Source of the DNA: Paraburkholderia caballeronis
GTDB taxonomy: Bacteria; Pseudomonadota; Gammaproteobacteria; Burkholderiales; Burkholderiaceae
Length of the DNA stretch: 64,000 nucleotides
Reading direction: 5' to 3'
Assembly: GCF_900104845.1 (NCBI RefSeq)
Contig: NZ_FNSR01000001.1
Span: 2,356,001-2,420,000, forward strand
This document shows positions 45,387 to 54,400 of this stretch, one piece after another. The translations under genes were made by a program, and so were the position numbers. Numbering within the stretch: the first letter of the stretch is position 1; every line of letters begins with the position of its first letter. The notes below the pieces were generated by a model that did not search any database, was not told the DNA's origin, and was given only the letters and a program-made list of their open reading frames with translations.

Positions 45387-45513
45387 CTGCGCGGCGACGC
45401 GGGCTGCCGGCCCGCGTTGCCTTTCACGCCTGCCGTGTTGCCGACCGCTTCATTGCATCTGCTTCGTTGCGGATTCCGCCAGGGCGCTCCACTCACTCCG
45501 CTCCACTCACTAC

Positions 45514-46542
45514 TCAATACGCGCCGCTGCCCTGCACGACCACCTTGAACGTCTTGAACAGGATCGCGATGTCGCGCGACAGCGACCATCCCTTCACGTA
45601 GGCGACGTCGAGCGACACGCGCGTCGCGTAGTCCGTATCGCTGCGCCCGCTCACCTGCCACAGTCCCGTCATGCCAGGTTTCGTCATCAGGTAATAATCG
45701 ACGTCCGCGCCGTAGCGTTCGAGTTCCTGGTCGATCACCGGACGCGGCCCGACGAGGCTCATGTCGCCGCGCACCACGTTCCATAGCTGCGGCAGCTCGT
45801 CGAGACTCGTGCGCCGCAGGAACTGGCCGACCCGCGTGACCCGCACGTCGTTCTTCAGCTTGAAATCGCGTTCCCATTCGGCCCGCGCCTGCGGGTCCGT
45901 TTCGAGCACCTGCTTGAGCACCTGGTCCGCGTTCACGACCATCGAGCGGAACTTCAGGCAGCGGAACTTGCGGCCGTTGCGCCCGACCCGCAGATGCCCG
46001 TACAGCGCGGGGCCGCCGTCGCGCTTCACCGCGAACGCCAGCGCGCCGAGCACCGGCGACAGCGCGGCGATCAACAGCAGACCGAGCCCCAGATCGAAAC
46101 CGCGCTTCATGGCCTGGCGCGCGGTGCCGGCGTGCAGCGTCCACGCGCGCTCCAGCACGGGCCACACCACGCGCAGCACGATCAGCGTCAGCGTGTGCGA
46201 CAGCAGCAGCGACGCGCCGGTGGTCAACGTCCAGTAGATGAACCACGGCATCGACAGCAACTGCATCCGGTGAATCAGGTACAGCAGCGCGAGCCCGCAC
46301 AACTGCACGAGAAGCCACGCGACAGCCGTGCGGCCCGCCATCCCGAACACCGACGCGGCCTGCTTCGCCCGATACGCGCCGCAGGCGGGAAAAACCGACA
46401 ACGCGAGCGCGGATACGAATGCGACGAGCGACAACTGGATCTCGTGCATGCTCGCGGTGCCGGGCACGTGCAGATGCAGCGCCCCGAAGGCTCCCAGCAC
46501 GATCAGTGCAACGTCGATTGCTCGATGAAATAGTCCTGGCAT
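45514..46542 (-). CDS. Undecaprenyl-phosphate sugar-1-phosphate transferase (WbaP/WcaJ family, shortened)
   Basis: 342 residues from the ATG at 46542 with GGAG 8 nt upstream. Four N-terminal helices (residues ~8-128) lead directly into the catalytic domain: KFRSM (197-201), SLDELPQLWNV, MSLVGPRP (261-268) and PGMTGLWQVSGR (289-300). It primes repeat-unit synthesis on undecaprenyl phosphate. Typical WcaJ/WbaP proteins have about 460-480 residues with a soluble CoA-binding-like domain before the last membrane anchor; that domain is missing here. It is the first minus-strand gene of the locus after the regulator. Confidence 0.93.
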   Translation of the reverse strand: MPGLFHRAIDVALIVLGAFGALHLHVPGTASMHEIQLSLVAFVSALALSVFPACGAYRAKQAASVFGMAGRTAVAWLLVQLCGLALLYLIHRMQLLSMPWFIYWTLTTGASLLLSHTLTLIVLRVVWPVLERAWTLHAGTARQAMKRGFDLGLGLLLIAALSPVLGALAFAVKRDGGPALYGHLRVGRNGRKFRCLKFRSMVVNADQVLKQVLETDPQARAEWERDFKLKNDVRVTRVGQFLRRTSLDELPQLWNVVRGDMSLVGPRPVIDQELERYGADVDYYLMTKPGMTGLWQVSGRSDTDYATRVSLDVAYVKGWSLSRDIAILFKTFKVVVQGSGAY

Positions 46543-46640
46543 CTCCGTACTCCAAACCGACCCGTCCTTCTGCCGATCAAGCTTCCCCCGGGCGCATGTG
46601 CTTCGGCTACCGCTTGCGCTTCCTTCCATGCCGCCTTTCG

Positions 46641-46680
46641 ATTTCCCCTAATTAGTTCGTATTACTATTAATTATGGCTA
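46641..46680. promoter_or_regulatory. AT-rich tract upstream of the initiating transferase gene
   Basis: The run from about 46648 (TAATTAGTTCGTATTACTAT followed by TAATTATGG) is strikingly AT-rich in this GC-rich window. It lies 100-135 nt before the transferase ATG, a good place for promoter, silencer or activator binding at the head of the exopolysaccharide genes. No consensus hexamer pair was defined. Confidence 0.4.
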
Positions 46681-46727
46681 GAGATCGATACGTCTCTTCG
46701 CTTCATCGCCGCTACGGCTTCACCGCG

Positions 46728-47765
46728 TCATGCGGCCAGATCGGCAACCGCGGTTTTGGCGACTTGCGGCGACGATGCGTGGGCCGCCGCGAAGTGCCGC
46801 TCGCGCCGGTGATACAGCCGATACTCGGTCGGCGAAATCGACCAGCGCTTGCGGAACATCTTCGCGAGGTTGTCGCCGTTGCCCATGCCGCTGCGCCGCG
46901 CGATCTTGTCCACCGGCAGTTCCGTTCCGGCCAGCAGCCGCCGCGTCATGTCGAGGCGCGCCTGCAGCAGATACTCGGACGGCGTGCAGCCGATCTCCAG
47001 CTTGAAGCGCCGCAGGAAGTTGCGTTCGCTCATCGCCGCCTCCTGCGCCGCGTCCGTGACCGAGATCGGCCGGTCGCAGTGCTCGCGCAGCCACAGCGCC
47101 GAGCGTCGAATCTTGTCCGCGACCGACAACTCGCCCGCGCCCGCCGTCGCCATCCAGCGCGCCGCCGCGCCGGGCATCAGCCGCTCGGCCACTTCGCGCG
47201 CGACCGCCGCGCCGGCATCGCGCGAGATGAGCGCGAGCACGCTGCGCATCGATTCGTCGCGATCGTCCGGCTGCCCCTGCGGGACGTCGAAAACCATTGT
47301 CGTTCTACGCCCGCCGACGTTCTGCGGGATAACGCACGAAGCCGGCTGCGTCGCCGCGCGTTCGCGCAGCGCGGATGCGTCGCGCGACAGCGGCGCGTCG
47401 TGCAGCCACGAACGCAGCCGTTCGTCGCGCGCCGCTTGATCGAAGAAGGAATGAGCGCCGAACACGAACAGCGCGTCGAACGCATCGACGCGGCAATCGG
47501 CGCGCGCATCGGTGTATACGTGCAGCGACGACGACGAAGCGAGCCGGCCGCCGTCGACTGACAGCAGCTGCACCGAGTACGTGGCCCGCGCGTCGCCGCC
47601 GCGCGCGCCGGACTGGTTCGCAAGCTGGAATGCTTCGGCGATCATGCCGACGGTCATCAGCGGAAACCCTTCGCCGAGCACGATGCCGATGCGCCGCGCA
47701 GCACACTGCGCGACGGCGCTCGTTGCCGGCATGTCGACGATGTATTGGGCGGTGGCGTACGTCAT
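46728..47765 (-). CDS. GlxA/FtrA-type AraC-family regulator (DJ-1/PfpI-like N-domain)
   Basis: 345 residues from the ATG at 47765 with GGGGATG upstream. The first ~200 residues are a DJ-1/PfpI-like domain (GIVLGEGFPLMTVGMIAEAF, DALFVFGAHSFF) whose usual catalytic Cys is not evident. The last ~110 residues hold two AraC helix-turn-helix motifs (ISVTDAAQEAAMSERNFLRR and LPVDKIARRSGMGNGDNLAK). It lies upstream of the transferase gene on the same strand and is a candidate activator of the locus. Confidence 0.92.
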   Translation of the reverse strand: MTYATAQYIVDMPATSAVAQCAARRIGIVLGEGFPLMTVGMIAEAFQLANQSGARGGDARATYSVQLLSVDGGRLASSSSLHVYTDARADCRVDAFDALFVFGAHSFFDQAARDERLRSWLHDAPLSRDASALRERAATQPASCVIPQNVGGRRTTMVFDVPQGQPDDRDESMRSVLALISRDAGAAVAREVAERLMPGAAARWMATAGAGELSVADKIRRSALWLREHCDRPISVTDAAQEAAMSERNFLRRFKLEIGCTPSEYLLQARLDMTRRLLAGTELPVDKIARRSGMGNGDNLAKMFRKRWSISPTEYRLYHRRERHFAAAHASSPQVAKTAVADLAA

Positions 47766-48226
47766 CTCGCATCCCCATTCGACCGAGTTCGCTGATCCGC
47801 GCCGGCGTCGGTGCTGCTGCATCGACCCGCAGCGCGTGCGCGTTGCCGTTGCACGAACGGAAGGTCTCGTCGTCACCGGCGGTATCTTTATATCGCACCG
47901 CCGCGACGCGGCGCCATCGATATCGAGCGCGTTGTGTGCGGTCCTCAACGTTGCGCGGGACGGCGGTTCTTCAGGCGAAAGACGCGCCGCGCGAAGCCTT
48001 GTGCGAACGCGCAGGGACGGCGTAATGCCGCTGCGCGAGGCAACCGGCCGAGCGGGCGATGGGGTGAAGGGAAAGGAGCGACGAGGCGAATCGTCTTATC
48101 GTAGCGGACGGTTTTTTCTGGTTGTTTTCGCCGCCGTATGATGCGATGCAATACACACGCGCAACGAGCGGAGCCGCACCTGCCGCGCGACCAGATAGCG
48201 CGGCTCCGTCGAAAGAGAAGCGGAAA
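47766..48226. promoter_or_regulatory. Intergenic region between the GlxA-type regulator and rpiA
   Basis: 461 bp, both flanking genes on the minus strand. I see no gene. Near 48080-48125 there is a T-rich run (GGTTTTTTCTGGTTGTTTTC on the plus strand). Nothing else is notable. Confidence 0.4.
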
Positions 48227-48922
48227 TCAGCCCTTCGTGTATTCGATCCGTTCGACGCCGGCTTCGCCGCCGAGCAGGCACAGGTCCGCGCCGCGCACCG
48301 CGAACAGGCCGACCGTCACGACGCCCGGCCATGCGTTCACATGCGCTTCGAGCGTGCGCGGATCGTTGATGTGCAGCCCCTTCACGTCGAGGATCTCGTT
48401 GCCGTTGTCGGTGATGTACGGCGAGCCGTCCTTCTGCACGCGCAGCACCGGCACGCCGCCGAGCGCCGCGACCCGCCGTCCGACCGCGGTGCGCGCCATC
48501 GGCACGACCTCGATCGGCAGCGGGAACGCGCCGAGCACGCCGACGCGCTTGCTCGCGTCCGCGATGCAGACGAACCGGTCGGCCACCGACGCGACGATCT
48601 TCTCGCGCGTCAGCGCGCCGCCGCCGCCCTTGATCATCGCGCCGTGCGCGTCGATCTCGTCGGCGCCGTCCACGTACACCGGCAGCCCGTCGATCTCGTT
48701 CAGGTCGAACACCTTGATGCCGTGCGACTGCAGCCGCGCAGTGGTCGCGAGCGAACTCGACACCGCGCCGCGATAGCGGCCCTTGTGCGCGGCGAGCGCG
48801 TCGATGAAACAGTTCGCGGTCGAACCGGTGCCGACGCCGATCACCGCGCCTTCCGGCACGTTCGCGTACACGTAGTCGGCGGCGGCCTGGCCGACCCGTT
48901 GCTTGAGTTCGTCTTGAGTCAT
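48227..48922 (-). CDS. rpiA: Ribose-5-phosphate isomerase A
   Basis: The protein has 231 residues, normal for RpiA. Signatures: [17 protein letters not shown] (~residues 25-41), [25 protein letters not shown] and [15 protein letters not shown] with the catalytic Glu. It interconverts ribose-5-phosphate and ribulose-5-phosphate in the pentose phosphate pathway, as a cytosolic dimer or tetramer. Confidence 0.97.
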   Translation of the reverse strand: MTQDELKQRVGQAAADYVYANVPEGAVIGVGTGSTANCFIDALAAHKGRYRGAVSSSLATTARLQSHGIKVFDLNEIDGLPVYVDGADEIDAHGAMIKGGGGALTREKIVASVADRFVCIADASKRVGVLGAFPLPIEVVPMARTAVGRRVAALGGVPVLRVQKDGSPYITDNGNEILDVKGLHINDPRTLEAHVNAWPGVVTVGLFAVRGADLCLLGGEAGVERIEYTKG

Positions 48923-49018
48923 CAGAAACAGCCCGAGGAGAGAAAAAAGCGATGCGGAAAAACGGTAGTTTACCGGAGTTGGAGCGCGCTCCGGCCGGCT
49001 CCGGCGTCGCGGCGCGGA

Positions 49019-49906
49019 TCAGCGCGACGGCTCCGCCTCGTGCGCGACGTCCGGCAGGTACTTGTCGAGCAGCGCCTGCGCGATCGCATCGGTTTGCGCG
49101 TCCGGCGCACCCGCATAGTCGCGCGGCCGGAAGTGCATCTGGAACGCGGCGAACACGCGCCGCGTGCGTTCGTCGAGCACGCCGTCGGTCGCGACGTCGT
49201 AGCCGTAACGCGCGAGCTTCTGTTGCAGGCCGCGCACGTCCGCCGGCGCATCCGGCGCGCGGCCGGCGAGTTCCTTCGTGACGGTCGCCGCATCCGGCCA
49301 TGCGCCGACGCCCGCGTCGTACAGCGTCTTCCACGGAAACAGCGGACCCGGATCGGTCTTGCGCTGCGGCGCGATATCGCTGTGGCCGACGACGCGCGTC
49401 GGCGGTATCCGGTAGCGCGTGACGATGTCCTTCGCGAGCCGCACCAGCGCCTCGACCTGCGCGGGCGGATACGGCTGCCACACGCGGCCCTGCGGCGTGT
49501 CGCGCGGCCCGAGATTCACGTTCTCGATGCCGATCGACGCCGCGTTCAGTTCCGTCGTCCCCTGCCATTCGCTGACGCCCGCGTGCCACGCTCGCTGCGC
49601 CTCGGGCACGAGCTGCCACACGACCGGGCGTCCGTCGCGCAACGGCGGGTTCTCGGGCACGAGGTAATGCGCGCTGACGCTCTCGGTCGTCAGCACGTTC
49701 AGCGACTGCGCTTCGTCGATCTCGGTGTAGTGCATCACGAGGAAACGGATGCGCGAGTCCGCGCTTTGCGCGCGATGCGTGGTGTCCGCGAGATAGTCGC
49801 CGCGGTCGATCAGGTGAGTCGCGCAGCCGGCGAGCAGCAGCGCGAACGCGAGCGGAGCCGCGCGGAGCGCCGACGCGAAACGATGGGTGCGAGTGGACGG
49901 GTTCAT
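49019..49906 (-). CDS. AmiD-like N-acetylmuramoyl-L-alanine amidase lipoprotein
   Basis: 295 residues from the ATG at 49906. The lipobox LLAGC follows a signal helix (~10-26). The Amidase_2 zinc domain has FLVMHYTEID (His ligand), NAASIGIENVNL and VVGHSDIAPQRKTDPG with the other ligands. A C-terminal peptidoglycan-binding domain (PADVRGLQQKLARYGYDV) follows. It cleaves the MurNAc-L-Ala bond in the periplasm, anchored by lipid, for turnover and recycling. Confidence 0.94.
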   Translation of the reverse strand: MNPSTRTHRFASALRAAPLAFALLLAGCATHLIDRGDYLADTTHRAQSADSRIRFLVMHYTEIDEAQSLNVLTTESVSAHYLVPENPPLRDGRPVVWQLVPEAQRAWHAGVSEWQGTTELNAASIGIENVNLGPRDTPQGRVWQPYPPAQVEALVRLAKDIVTRYRIPPTRVVGHSDIAPQRKTDPGPLFPWKTLYDAGVGAWPDAATVTKELAGRAPDAPADVRGLQQKLARYGYDVATDGVLDERTRRVFAAFQMHFRPRDYAGAPDAQTDAIAQALLDKYLPDVAHEAEPSR

Positions 49907-50069
49907 CGAGTGAGGGCGTCGATAGCGGCAACGCGGATGAATCGGCTCGCGGTGCGCGGGCGCGCTTTCGGGCCTGTCGTTTTTCCTGCCGATAACCATG
50001 CGGGACGAAACCGGAGGTTCACGGGAACGGGAAGGAGCGCAGGCGAAACGCCCGCGCCCGATCCGCCGG

Positions 50070-50810
50070 CTACTTCACGCTCCGCTGCCGCACGGCTTCG
50101 AACAGGCAAACGCCCGACGCCACCGACACGTTCAGACTCTCGACCGTCCCCGCCATCGGAATCTGCATCACCTCGTCGCAGGTGTCGCGCGTGAGCCGCC
50201 GCATCCCCTCGCCTTCCGCGCCCATCACGAGCGCAACGGGGCCGTCGAGTTTCGTGTCGTAGAGGCTCGCGGTGGCGTCGCCGGCCGTGCCGACCACCCA
50301 CACGCCCGCGTCCTTCAGTTCGCGCAACGCGCGCGCGAGGTTCGTCACAGTGATGTACGGCACCGTGTCCGCCGCGCCGCTCGCGACCTTCGCGGCGGTC
50401 GCGTTCAGGCCGACCGCGCGGTCGCGCGGCGCGATCACCGCGTGCGCGCCGGCTGCGTCGGCCACCCGCAGGCACGCGCCGAGGTTATGAGGATCGGTCA
50501 CGCCGTCGAGCACCAGCAGCAGCGGCGAGCCGTTGATGCCGTCGAGCAGTTCCGCGAAGTTCTGCGCGAGCGGCAGGTCGTGCACGCGCGCGACGACGCC
50601 CTGATGGCGCTCGGTGTGCGCGAGCCCCCACAGCCGCGTTTCGTCGGCCGCGATCAGCCGCACGCCCGCTTCCTTCGCCACGTGCAGGAAGTCGTTCATG
50701 CGGCGGTCGCGGCGGGTCGTGTCGTAATAGACGTCCTCGACCGTGGACGCGTCGTGCCGCAACCGCGCGGTCACTGCATGAAAACCGTAGAGAACCTTGA
50801 GACGTGACAT
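50070..50810 (-). CDS. rlmB: 23S rRNA (guanosine-2251-2'-O)-methyltransferase
   Basis: 246 residues. The N-terminal substrate-binding domain starts [17 protein letters not shown]. The SPOUT trefoil has [20 protein letters not shown] (motif 1), [18 protein letters not shown] (motif 2) and [20 protein letters not shown] (motif 3), all intact. It is downstream of rnr on the same strand, the conserved pairing of RNA-maturation genes in this group. Confidence 0.97.
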   Translation of the reverse strand: MSRLKVLYGFHAVTARLRHDASTVEDVYYDTTRRDRRMNDFLHVAKEAGVRLIAADETRLWGLAHTERHQGVVARVHDLPLAQNFAELLDGINGSPLLLVLDGVTDPHNLGACLRVADAAGAHAVIAPRDRAVGLNATAAKVASGAADTVPYITVTNLARALRELKDAGVWVVGTAGDATASLYDTKLDGPVALVMGAEGEGMRRLTRDTCDEVMQIPMAGTVESLNVSVASGVCLFEAVRQRSVK

Positions 50811-50985
50811 GGCTGGAACAACCTCTGGTCAAAATCCGCGGCGCGCGCGAAACGCGGGCGCCGGCAAAACGACGATGCGGGCCGCCGCGCACAGAACGCG
50901 CGTGGCATGCAGCACGTGCGGCACCAACGTGCGGACGCGCCGCGAACGGACGCGGCGGCATGAGTGGCGCGCAGCGCGCATCGCG

Positions 50986-51056
50986 AATAAAAACAGCGGC
51001 GCGGCCAGCAAGACCGCGCCGCGCCGTCGAACCCGACGCGGCGTTACCGCCGCGTC
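50986..51056 (-). terminator. Two tandem hairpins after rnr, the second an intrinsic terminator
   Basis: On the minus strand a first stem (GACGCGGCG / CGCCGCGTC, 51035-51056) lies just past the rnr stop. A second stem GCGGCGCGG / CCGCGCCGC (50996-51022) is followed by TGTTTTTATT (complement of 50986-50995). Together they end the rnr transcript before rlmB. Confidence 0.75.
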
Positions 51057-51080
51057 GCGTTCGACTTCAACGCTTCAGCT

Positions 51081-53540
51081 TCAACGCTTCTTGCGCGGCG
51101 ACTTCTTCACCGCGGCCTTCGGCGCACCGCGTTTTTTCGCGGTATTCGAAGCGCCGCGCGCCGCGCGCGCTTCCTTCACCGCCGCGCTCGGCGCGCTGGC
51201 CGCTTTCTTGCGGAACGCCCCTTCGCCCGGCGGCATCGAACGCACGCGCGGGCCGCCTTCGACGCTACCCTTGTCGGCGGCCGACGCGCGCGGCGCGGGC
51301 GGCTTCACCGGCGTATCGCGCACGAGCCGGAAGTCGATCTTGCGCGCGTCGAGATCGACGCGGCTCACCTGCACGCGCACGCGGTCCGACAACCGGTAGC
51401 GGATGCCGGTGCGCTCGCCGCGCAGTTCGTTGCGGATCTCGTCGTACTGGAAGTAGTCCGCGCCGAGTTCGGTCACGTGCACGAGCCCCTCGATGAACAG
51501 CGTATCCAGCTGCACGAAGATGCCGAACGACGTGACGCCGCTGACCATCCCGCCGTATTCCTCGCCGAGCCGGTCGCGCATGAAGTAGCACTTGAGCCAC
51601 GCCTCGACGTCGCGCGACGCCTCGTCCGCGCGCCGCTCGTTCGCCGAGCAGTGCAGGCCGAGTTCTTCCCAGATCGCGGTGTTGCCGTTGCGCGGGCGCT
51701 TGCCGTTCTTCTCCTCGTCCTCCGCCTGCAACGCGCGCGCGCGCGGCGACAGCGCGGTGTTCAGCACGACGCCCTCGGGCGCGTGCGGCTGGTACTTGCG
51801 GCCTTGCAGCACCGCGTAGATCGCGCGGTGCGTGAGCAGATCGGGATAACGGCGGATCGGGCTCGTGAAGTGCGCGTATGCCTCGTAAGCGAGGCCGAAG
51901 TGGCCGATGTTGTCCGGGCTGTAGACGGCCTGCTGCATCGAGCGCAGCAGCATCGTCTGCAGCATCTGCGCGTCGGGCCGGTCGCGGATGTGCGCCATCA
52001 GCGCCGCATAGTCGCTCGCGTGGGGCGTGTCGCCGCCGCCGAGCGTGAGGCCCATGCCGCGCAGGAACGTCCGCAGGTTTTCGAGCTTCTCGGCGGTCGG
52101 CCCCGCGTGCACGCGGTACAGGCCCGGGTGCCGGTTGCGCTTCATGAAGTCGGCCGCGCACACGTTCGCCGCGAGCATGCATTCCTCGATCAGCTTGTGC
52201 GCGTCGTTGCGCTGACGCGGCACGATCTGCTCGATCTTGCCCTGCGCATTGCAGACGATGTACGTCTCGGTCGTGTCGAAGTCGATCGCACCGCGCTTCT
52301 GGCGCGCGGCGAACAGCGACTTGTACACGCCGTACAGGTTCTGCAGCTGATCGAGCAGCGCCGCGCGGCGCATCGCCTCCGGACCCTTCGTGTTCTTCAG
52401 CACCGCCGCGACTTCGGTGTACGTGAGCCGCGCCGCCGAATGAATGACGCCCGGATAGAACTGGTACGCCTTGATCTCGCCGCGCGCGGTGATCACCATG
52501 TCGCAGACCAGCACGCAGCGGTCCACCTGCGGGTTCAGCGAGCACAGCCCGTTCGACAGCTTCTCCGGCAGCATCGGAATCACGCGGCGCGGGAAATACA
52601 CCGACGTGCTGCGCTCGATCGCATCGATGTCGAGCCCGCTGCCGGGCTCCACGTAGTGCGACACGTCCGCGATCGCGACGATCAGCCGGAAGCCGTCGCC
52701 GCGGCCGACCTTCATCGGCTCGCAGTACACCGCGTCGTCGAAGTCGCGCGCGTCCTCGCCGTCGATCGTCACGAGCGGCACGTCGCGCAGGTCGACGCGA
52801 TAACGCAGGTCGGCCGGACGCACCTCGTCGGGCAGCTTCGCGGCATCCGCGAGCGCCGCGTCGCTGAACTCGTGCGGCACGCCGTACTTGCGCACCGCGA
52901 TCTCGATCTCCATGCCCGGATCGTCGATGTCGCCGAGCACCTCGACCACCCGGCCGACCGGCTGCGAATGACGGCTCGGGAAGTCGGTCAGTTCGATGAC
53001 GACCACCTGCCCGACCTTCGCCTTCTTCGTGTTCTGCGTGACGAGGATGTCGTGGCCGATCCGCTTGTCCTCCGGCGCGACGATCAGCGCGCCGTTCTCG
53101 TTCAGCAGCCGGCCGATCACGCGGCGGTTGGCGCGGTCCGTGACCTCGACGATGTGCCCTTCCGGCCGCCCGCGCCGGTCGTAGCCGACGATGCGCGCGA
53201 GCACGCGGTCGTTGTGCATCACCTTCTGCATTTCGCCTTGCGGCAGGAACAGGTCGTCCTGGCCGTCGTCGCGAATCAGGAAGCCGAAGCCGTCGCGATG
53301 GCCCTGCACGCGGCCCGCGACGAAGCTGGACGGATGCGTGAGCTGGTAATGGCCGCGCGAGTCGAGCCGGATCTGCCCGTCGCGCTCCATTGCGGCGAGC
53401 CGTCTGAAGAACCCTTCGCGCTCCTGGCGCTTGATGGCGAGCGCTTCGGCGATGTCGTTCCCGGTGCACGGGGTCTCGCTGGTGCGCAGCACGCCGAGAA
53501 TCTCTTCCCGGCTCGGAATCGGGTACGGATATTTGCTCAA
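51081..53540 (-). CDS. rnr: Ribonuclease R
   Basis: About 819 residues from a TTG at 53540 (then SKYPYPIPSREEIL, the family's start in related genomes). The frame remains open upstream through unrelated sequence and even through a tRNA, so a longer start is unsafe. Domains: N-terminal winged helix (~10-75), cold-shock domains (GHRDGFGFLIRDDGQDDLFL), the RNB catalytic core with TIDGEDARDFDDAVYCEP, S1 (GMVSGVTSFGIFVQLD) and a Lys/Arg-rich tail. It is a processive 3'-5' exonuclease for structured RNA. Confidence 0.96.
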   Translation of the reverse strand: MSKYPYPIPSREEILGVLRTSETPCTGNDIAEALAIKRQEREGFFRRLAAMERDGQIRLDSRGHYQLTHPSSFVAGRVQGHRDGFGFLIRDDGQDDLFLPQGEMQKVMHNDRVLARIVGYDRRGRPEGHIVEVTDRANRRVIGRLLNENGALIVAPEDKRIGHDILVTQNTKKAKVGQVVVIELTDFPSRHSQPVGRVVEVLGDIDDPGMEIEIAVRKYGVPHEFSDAALADAAKLPDEVRPADLRYRVDLRDVPLVTIDGEDARDFDDAVYCEPMKVGRGDGFRLIVAIADVSHYVEPGSGLDIDAIERSTSVYFPRRVIPMLPEKLSNGLCSLNPQVDRCVLVCDMVITARGEIKAYQFYPGVIHSAARLTYTEVAAVLKNTKGPEAMRRAALLDQLQNLYGVYKSLFAARQKRGAIDFDTTETYIVCNAQGKIEQIVPRQRNDAHKLIEECMLAANVCAADFMKRNRHPGLYRVHAGPTAEKLENLRTFLRGMGLTLGGGDTPHASDYAALMAHIRDRPDAQMLQTMLLRSMQQAVYSPDNIGHFGLAYEAYAHFTSPIRRYPDLLTHRAIYAVLQGRKYQPHAPEGVVLNTALSPRARALQAEDEEKNGKRPRNGNTAIWEELGLHCSANERRADEASRDVEAWLKCYFMRDRLGEEYGGMVSGVTSFGIFVQLDTLFIEGLVHVTELGADYFQYDEIRNELRGERTGIRYRLSDRVRVQVSRVDLDARKIDFRLVRDTPVKPPAPRASAADKGSVEGGPRVRSMPPGEGAFRKKAASAPSAAVKEARAARGASNTAKKRGAPKAAVKKSPRKKR

Positions 53541-53932
53541 GGGCTTGTCGATGGTTGTTCTCGTTGCGTGGACGCCGGACGCTGCGCCGCCCCATGCGGC
53601 GCTCCCCCAGTCTTCGATTCGAGCGATGCGGCAGAGGCCGGCCGGCGTCGCGGCGGGCGCAGGCCGCCTGCAACCTGCTTGCAGCCCGCTCGCCGCCGGG
53701 CCTGCGGCCCTGCTGCGAGGCATTCTAACACCCCCATTTGACGCGGCGAGACGCCGCAAAGGCCGTCCGCAAACGGTTTGCGGGTATAGGAAGGTCCGCG
53801 GACGACGGGTTGCGCCTGCCCGCTTGCAATGCCGACGCCAAATCCTTGACAAAGGCTCATTGCTCGCTATAATGGCGGTCTTTGCTGATTCGCGAACGAG
53901 AAATCCGCAACGAAGAAAGCAAAACGCACCTT
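53541..53932. promoter_or_regulatory. Region between rnr and tRNA-Leu
   Basis: 392 bp without a gene. On the minus strand TAGAAT (complement of 53722-53727) may be the rnr -10 box. A near-perfect dyad CCGCAAACGGTTTGCGG lies at 53767-53783, and a hairpin GCGGCGAGACGCCGC at 53743-53757. The plus-strand tRNA promoter occupies the right end. Confidence 0.45.
53846..53873 (+). promoter_or_regulatory. Sigma-70 promoter of the first tRNA-Leu
   Basis: TTGACA (53846-53851) and TATAAT (53868-53873), both perfect, separated by 16 bp. Start expected about 50 nt before the tRNA. Confidence 0.9.
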
Positions 53933-54019
53933 GCCCAGGTGGCGGAATTGGTAGACGCACCAGGTTCAGGTCCTGGCGGTGGCAACACCGTGGAGGTTCG
54001 AGTCCTCTCTTGGGCACCA
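53933..54019 (+). tRNA. tRNA-Leu (CAG), copy 1
   Basis: 87 nt with an encoded CCA. The acceptor GCCCAGG pairs with CTTGGGC, and the anticodon stem CCAGG/CCTGG encloses the loop TTCAGGT, giving anticodon CAG. The long variable arm of class II tRNAs and the TTCGAGT T-loop are present. It reads CUG, the dominant Leu codon in a GC-rich genome. Confidence 0.97.
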
Positions 54020-54027
54020 GATTCGAA

Positions 54028-54055
54028 AGCAAGGCCGCCTGCGGGCGGCCTTGCT
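54028..54055 (+). terminator. Hairpin after the first tRNA-Leu
   Basis: AGCAAGGCCGCC pairs perfectly with GGCGGCCTTGCT around TGCG (12-bp stem). There is no T tract after it, so it may be a processing or partial termination signal. Confidence 0.7.
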
Positions 54056-54150
54056 GTTGAACGAAGCAGGACGGCGTTCGATACCGGTTCAGTCCCGGCA
54101 AACGAACGGCGAGCGGTACGACGAAGCGTTTCAAAGTTTGTGAATTTCGA

Positions 54151-54178
54151 TTGACACGCTGAATCGGCCCGCTAAAAT
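54151..54178 (+). promoter_or_regulatory. Sigma-70 promoter of the second tRNA-Leu
   Basis: TTGACA (54151-54156), 16 bp, TAAAAT (54173-54178). Same geometry as the first copy's promoter, but different flanking bases. Confidence 0.85.
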
Positions 54179-54199
54179 GGTGGTCTGACTTGAAGACGT

Positions 54200-54286
54200 G
54201 CCCAGGTGGCGGAATTGGTAGACGCACCAGGTTCAGGTCCTGGCGGTGGCAACACCGTGGAGGTTCGAGTCCTCTCTTGGGCACCA
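54200..54286 (+). tRNA. tRNA-Leu (CAG), copy 2
   Basis: Identical over its 87 nt to the copy at 53933, including CCA. The spacer between the copies is unrelated to the first gene's 5' flank except for the promoter. A terminator follows. Confidence 0.97.
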
Positions 54287-54304
54287 TCAAGCAGTTCGTA
54301 AAAG

Positions 54305-54328
54305 AACCCGCGAAAAGCGGGTTTTTTT
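54305..54328 (+). terminator. Intrinsic terminator after tRNA-Leu copy 2
   Basis: AACCCGC (54305-54311), loop GAAAA, GCGGGTT and a run of T. A canonical Rho-independent terminator. Confidence 0.9.
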
Positions 54329-54400
54329 ATTTCCGCTTCCGGTTTACTCACCCCAACCCGCTTCACCGATTCCCCGACTCCCCGCTTCCCCGATTTCCGC

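Noticed and set aside
53541..54290. Upstream extension of rnr through the tRNA genes
   Set aside because: The open frame covers both tRNA-Leu genes and their promoters, and the family starts with SKYPYPIPS.
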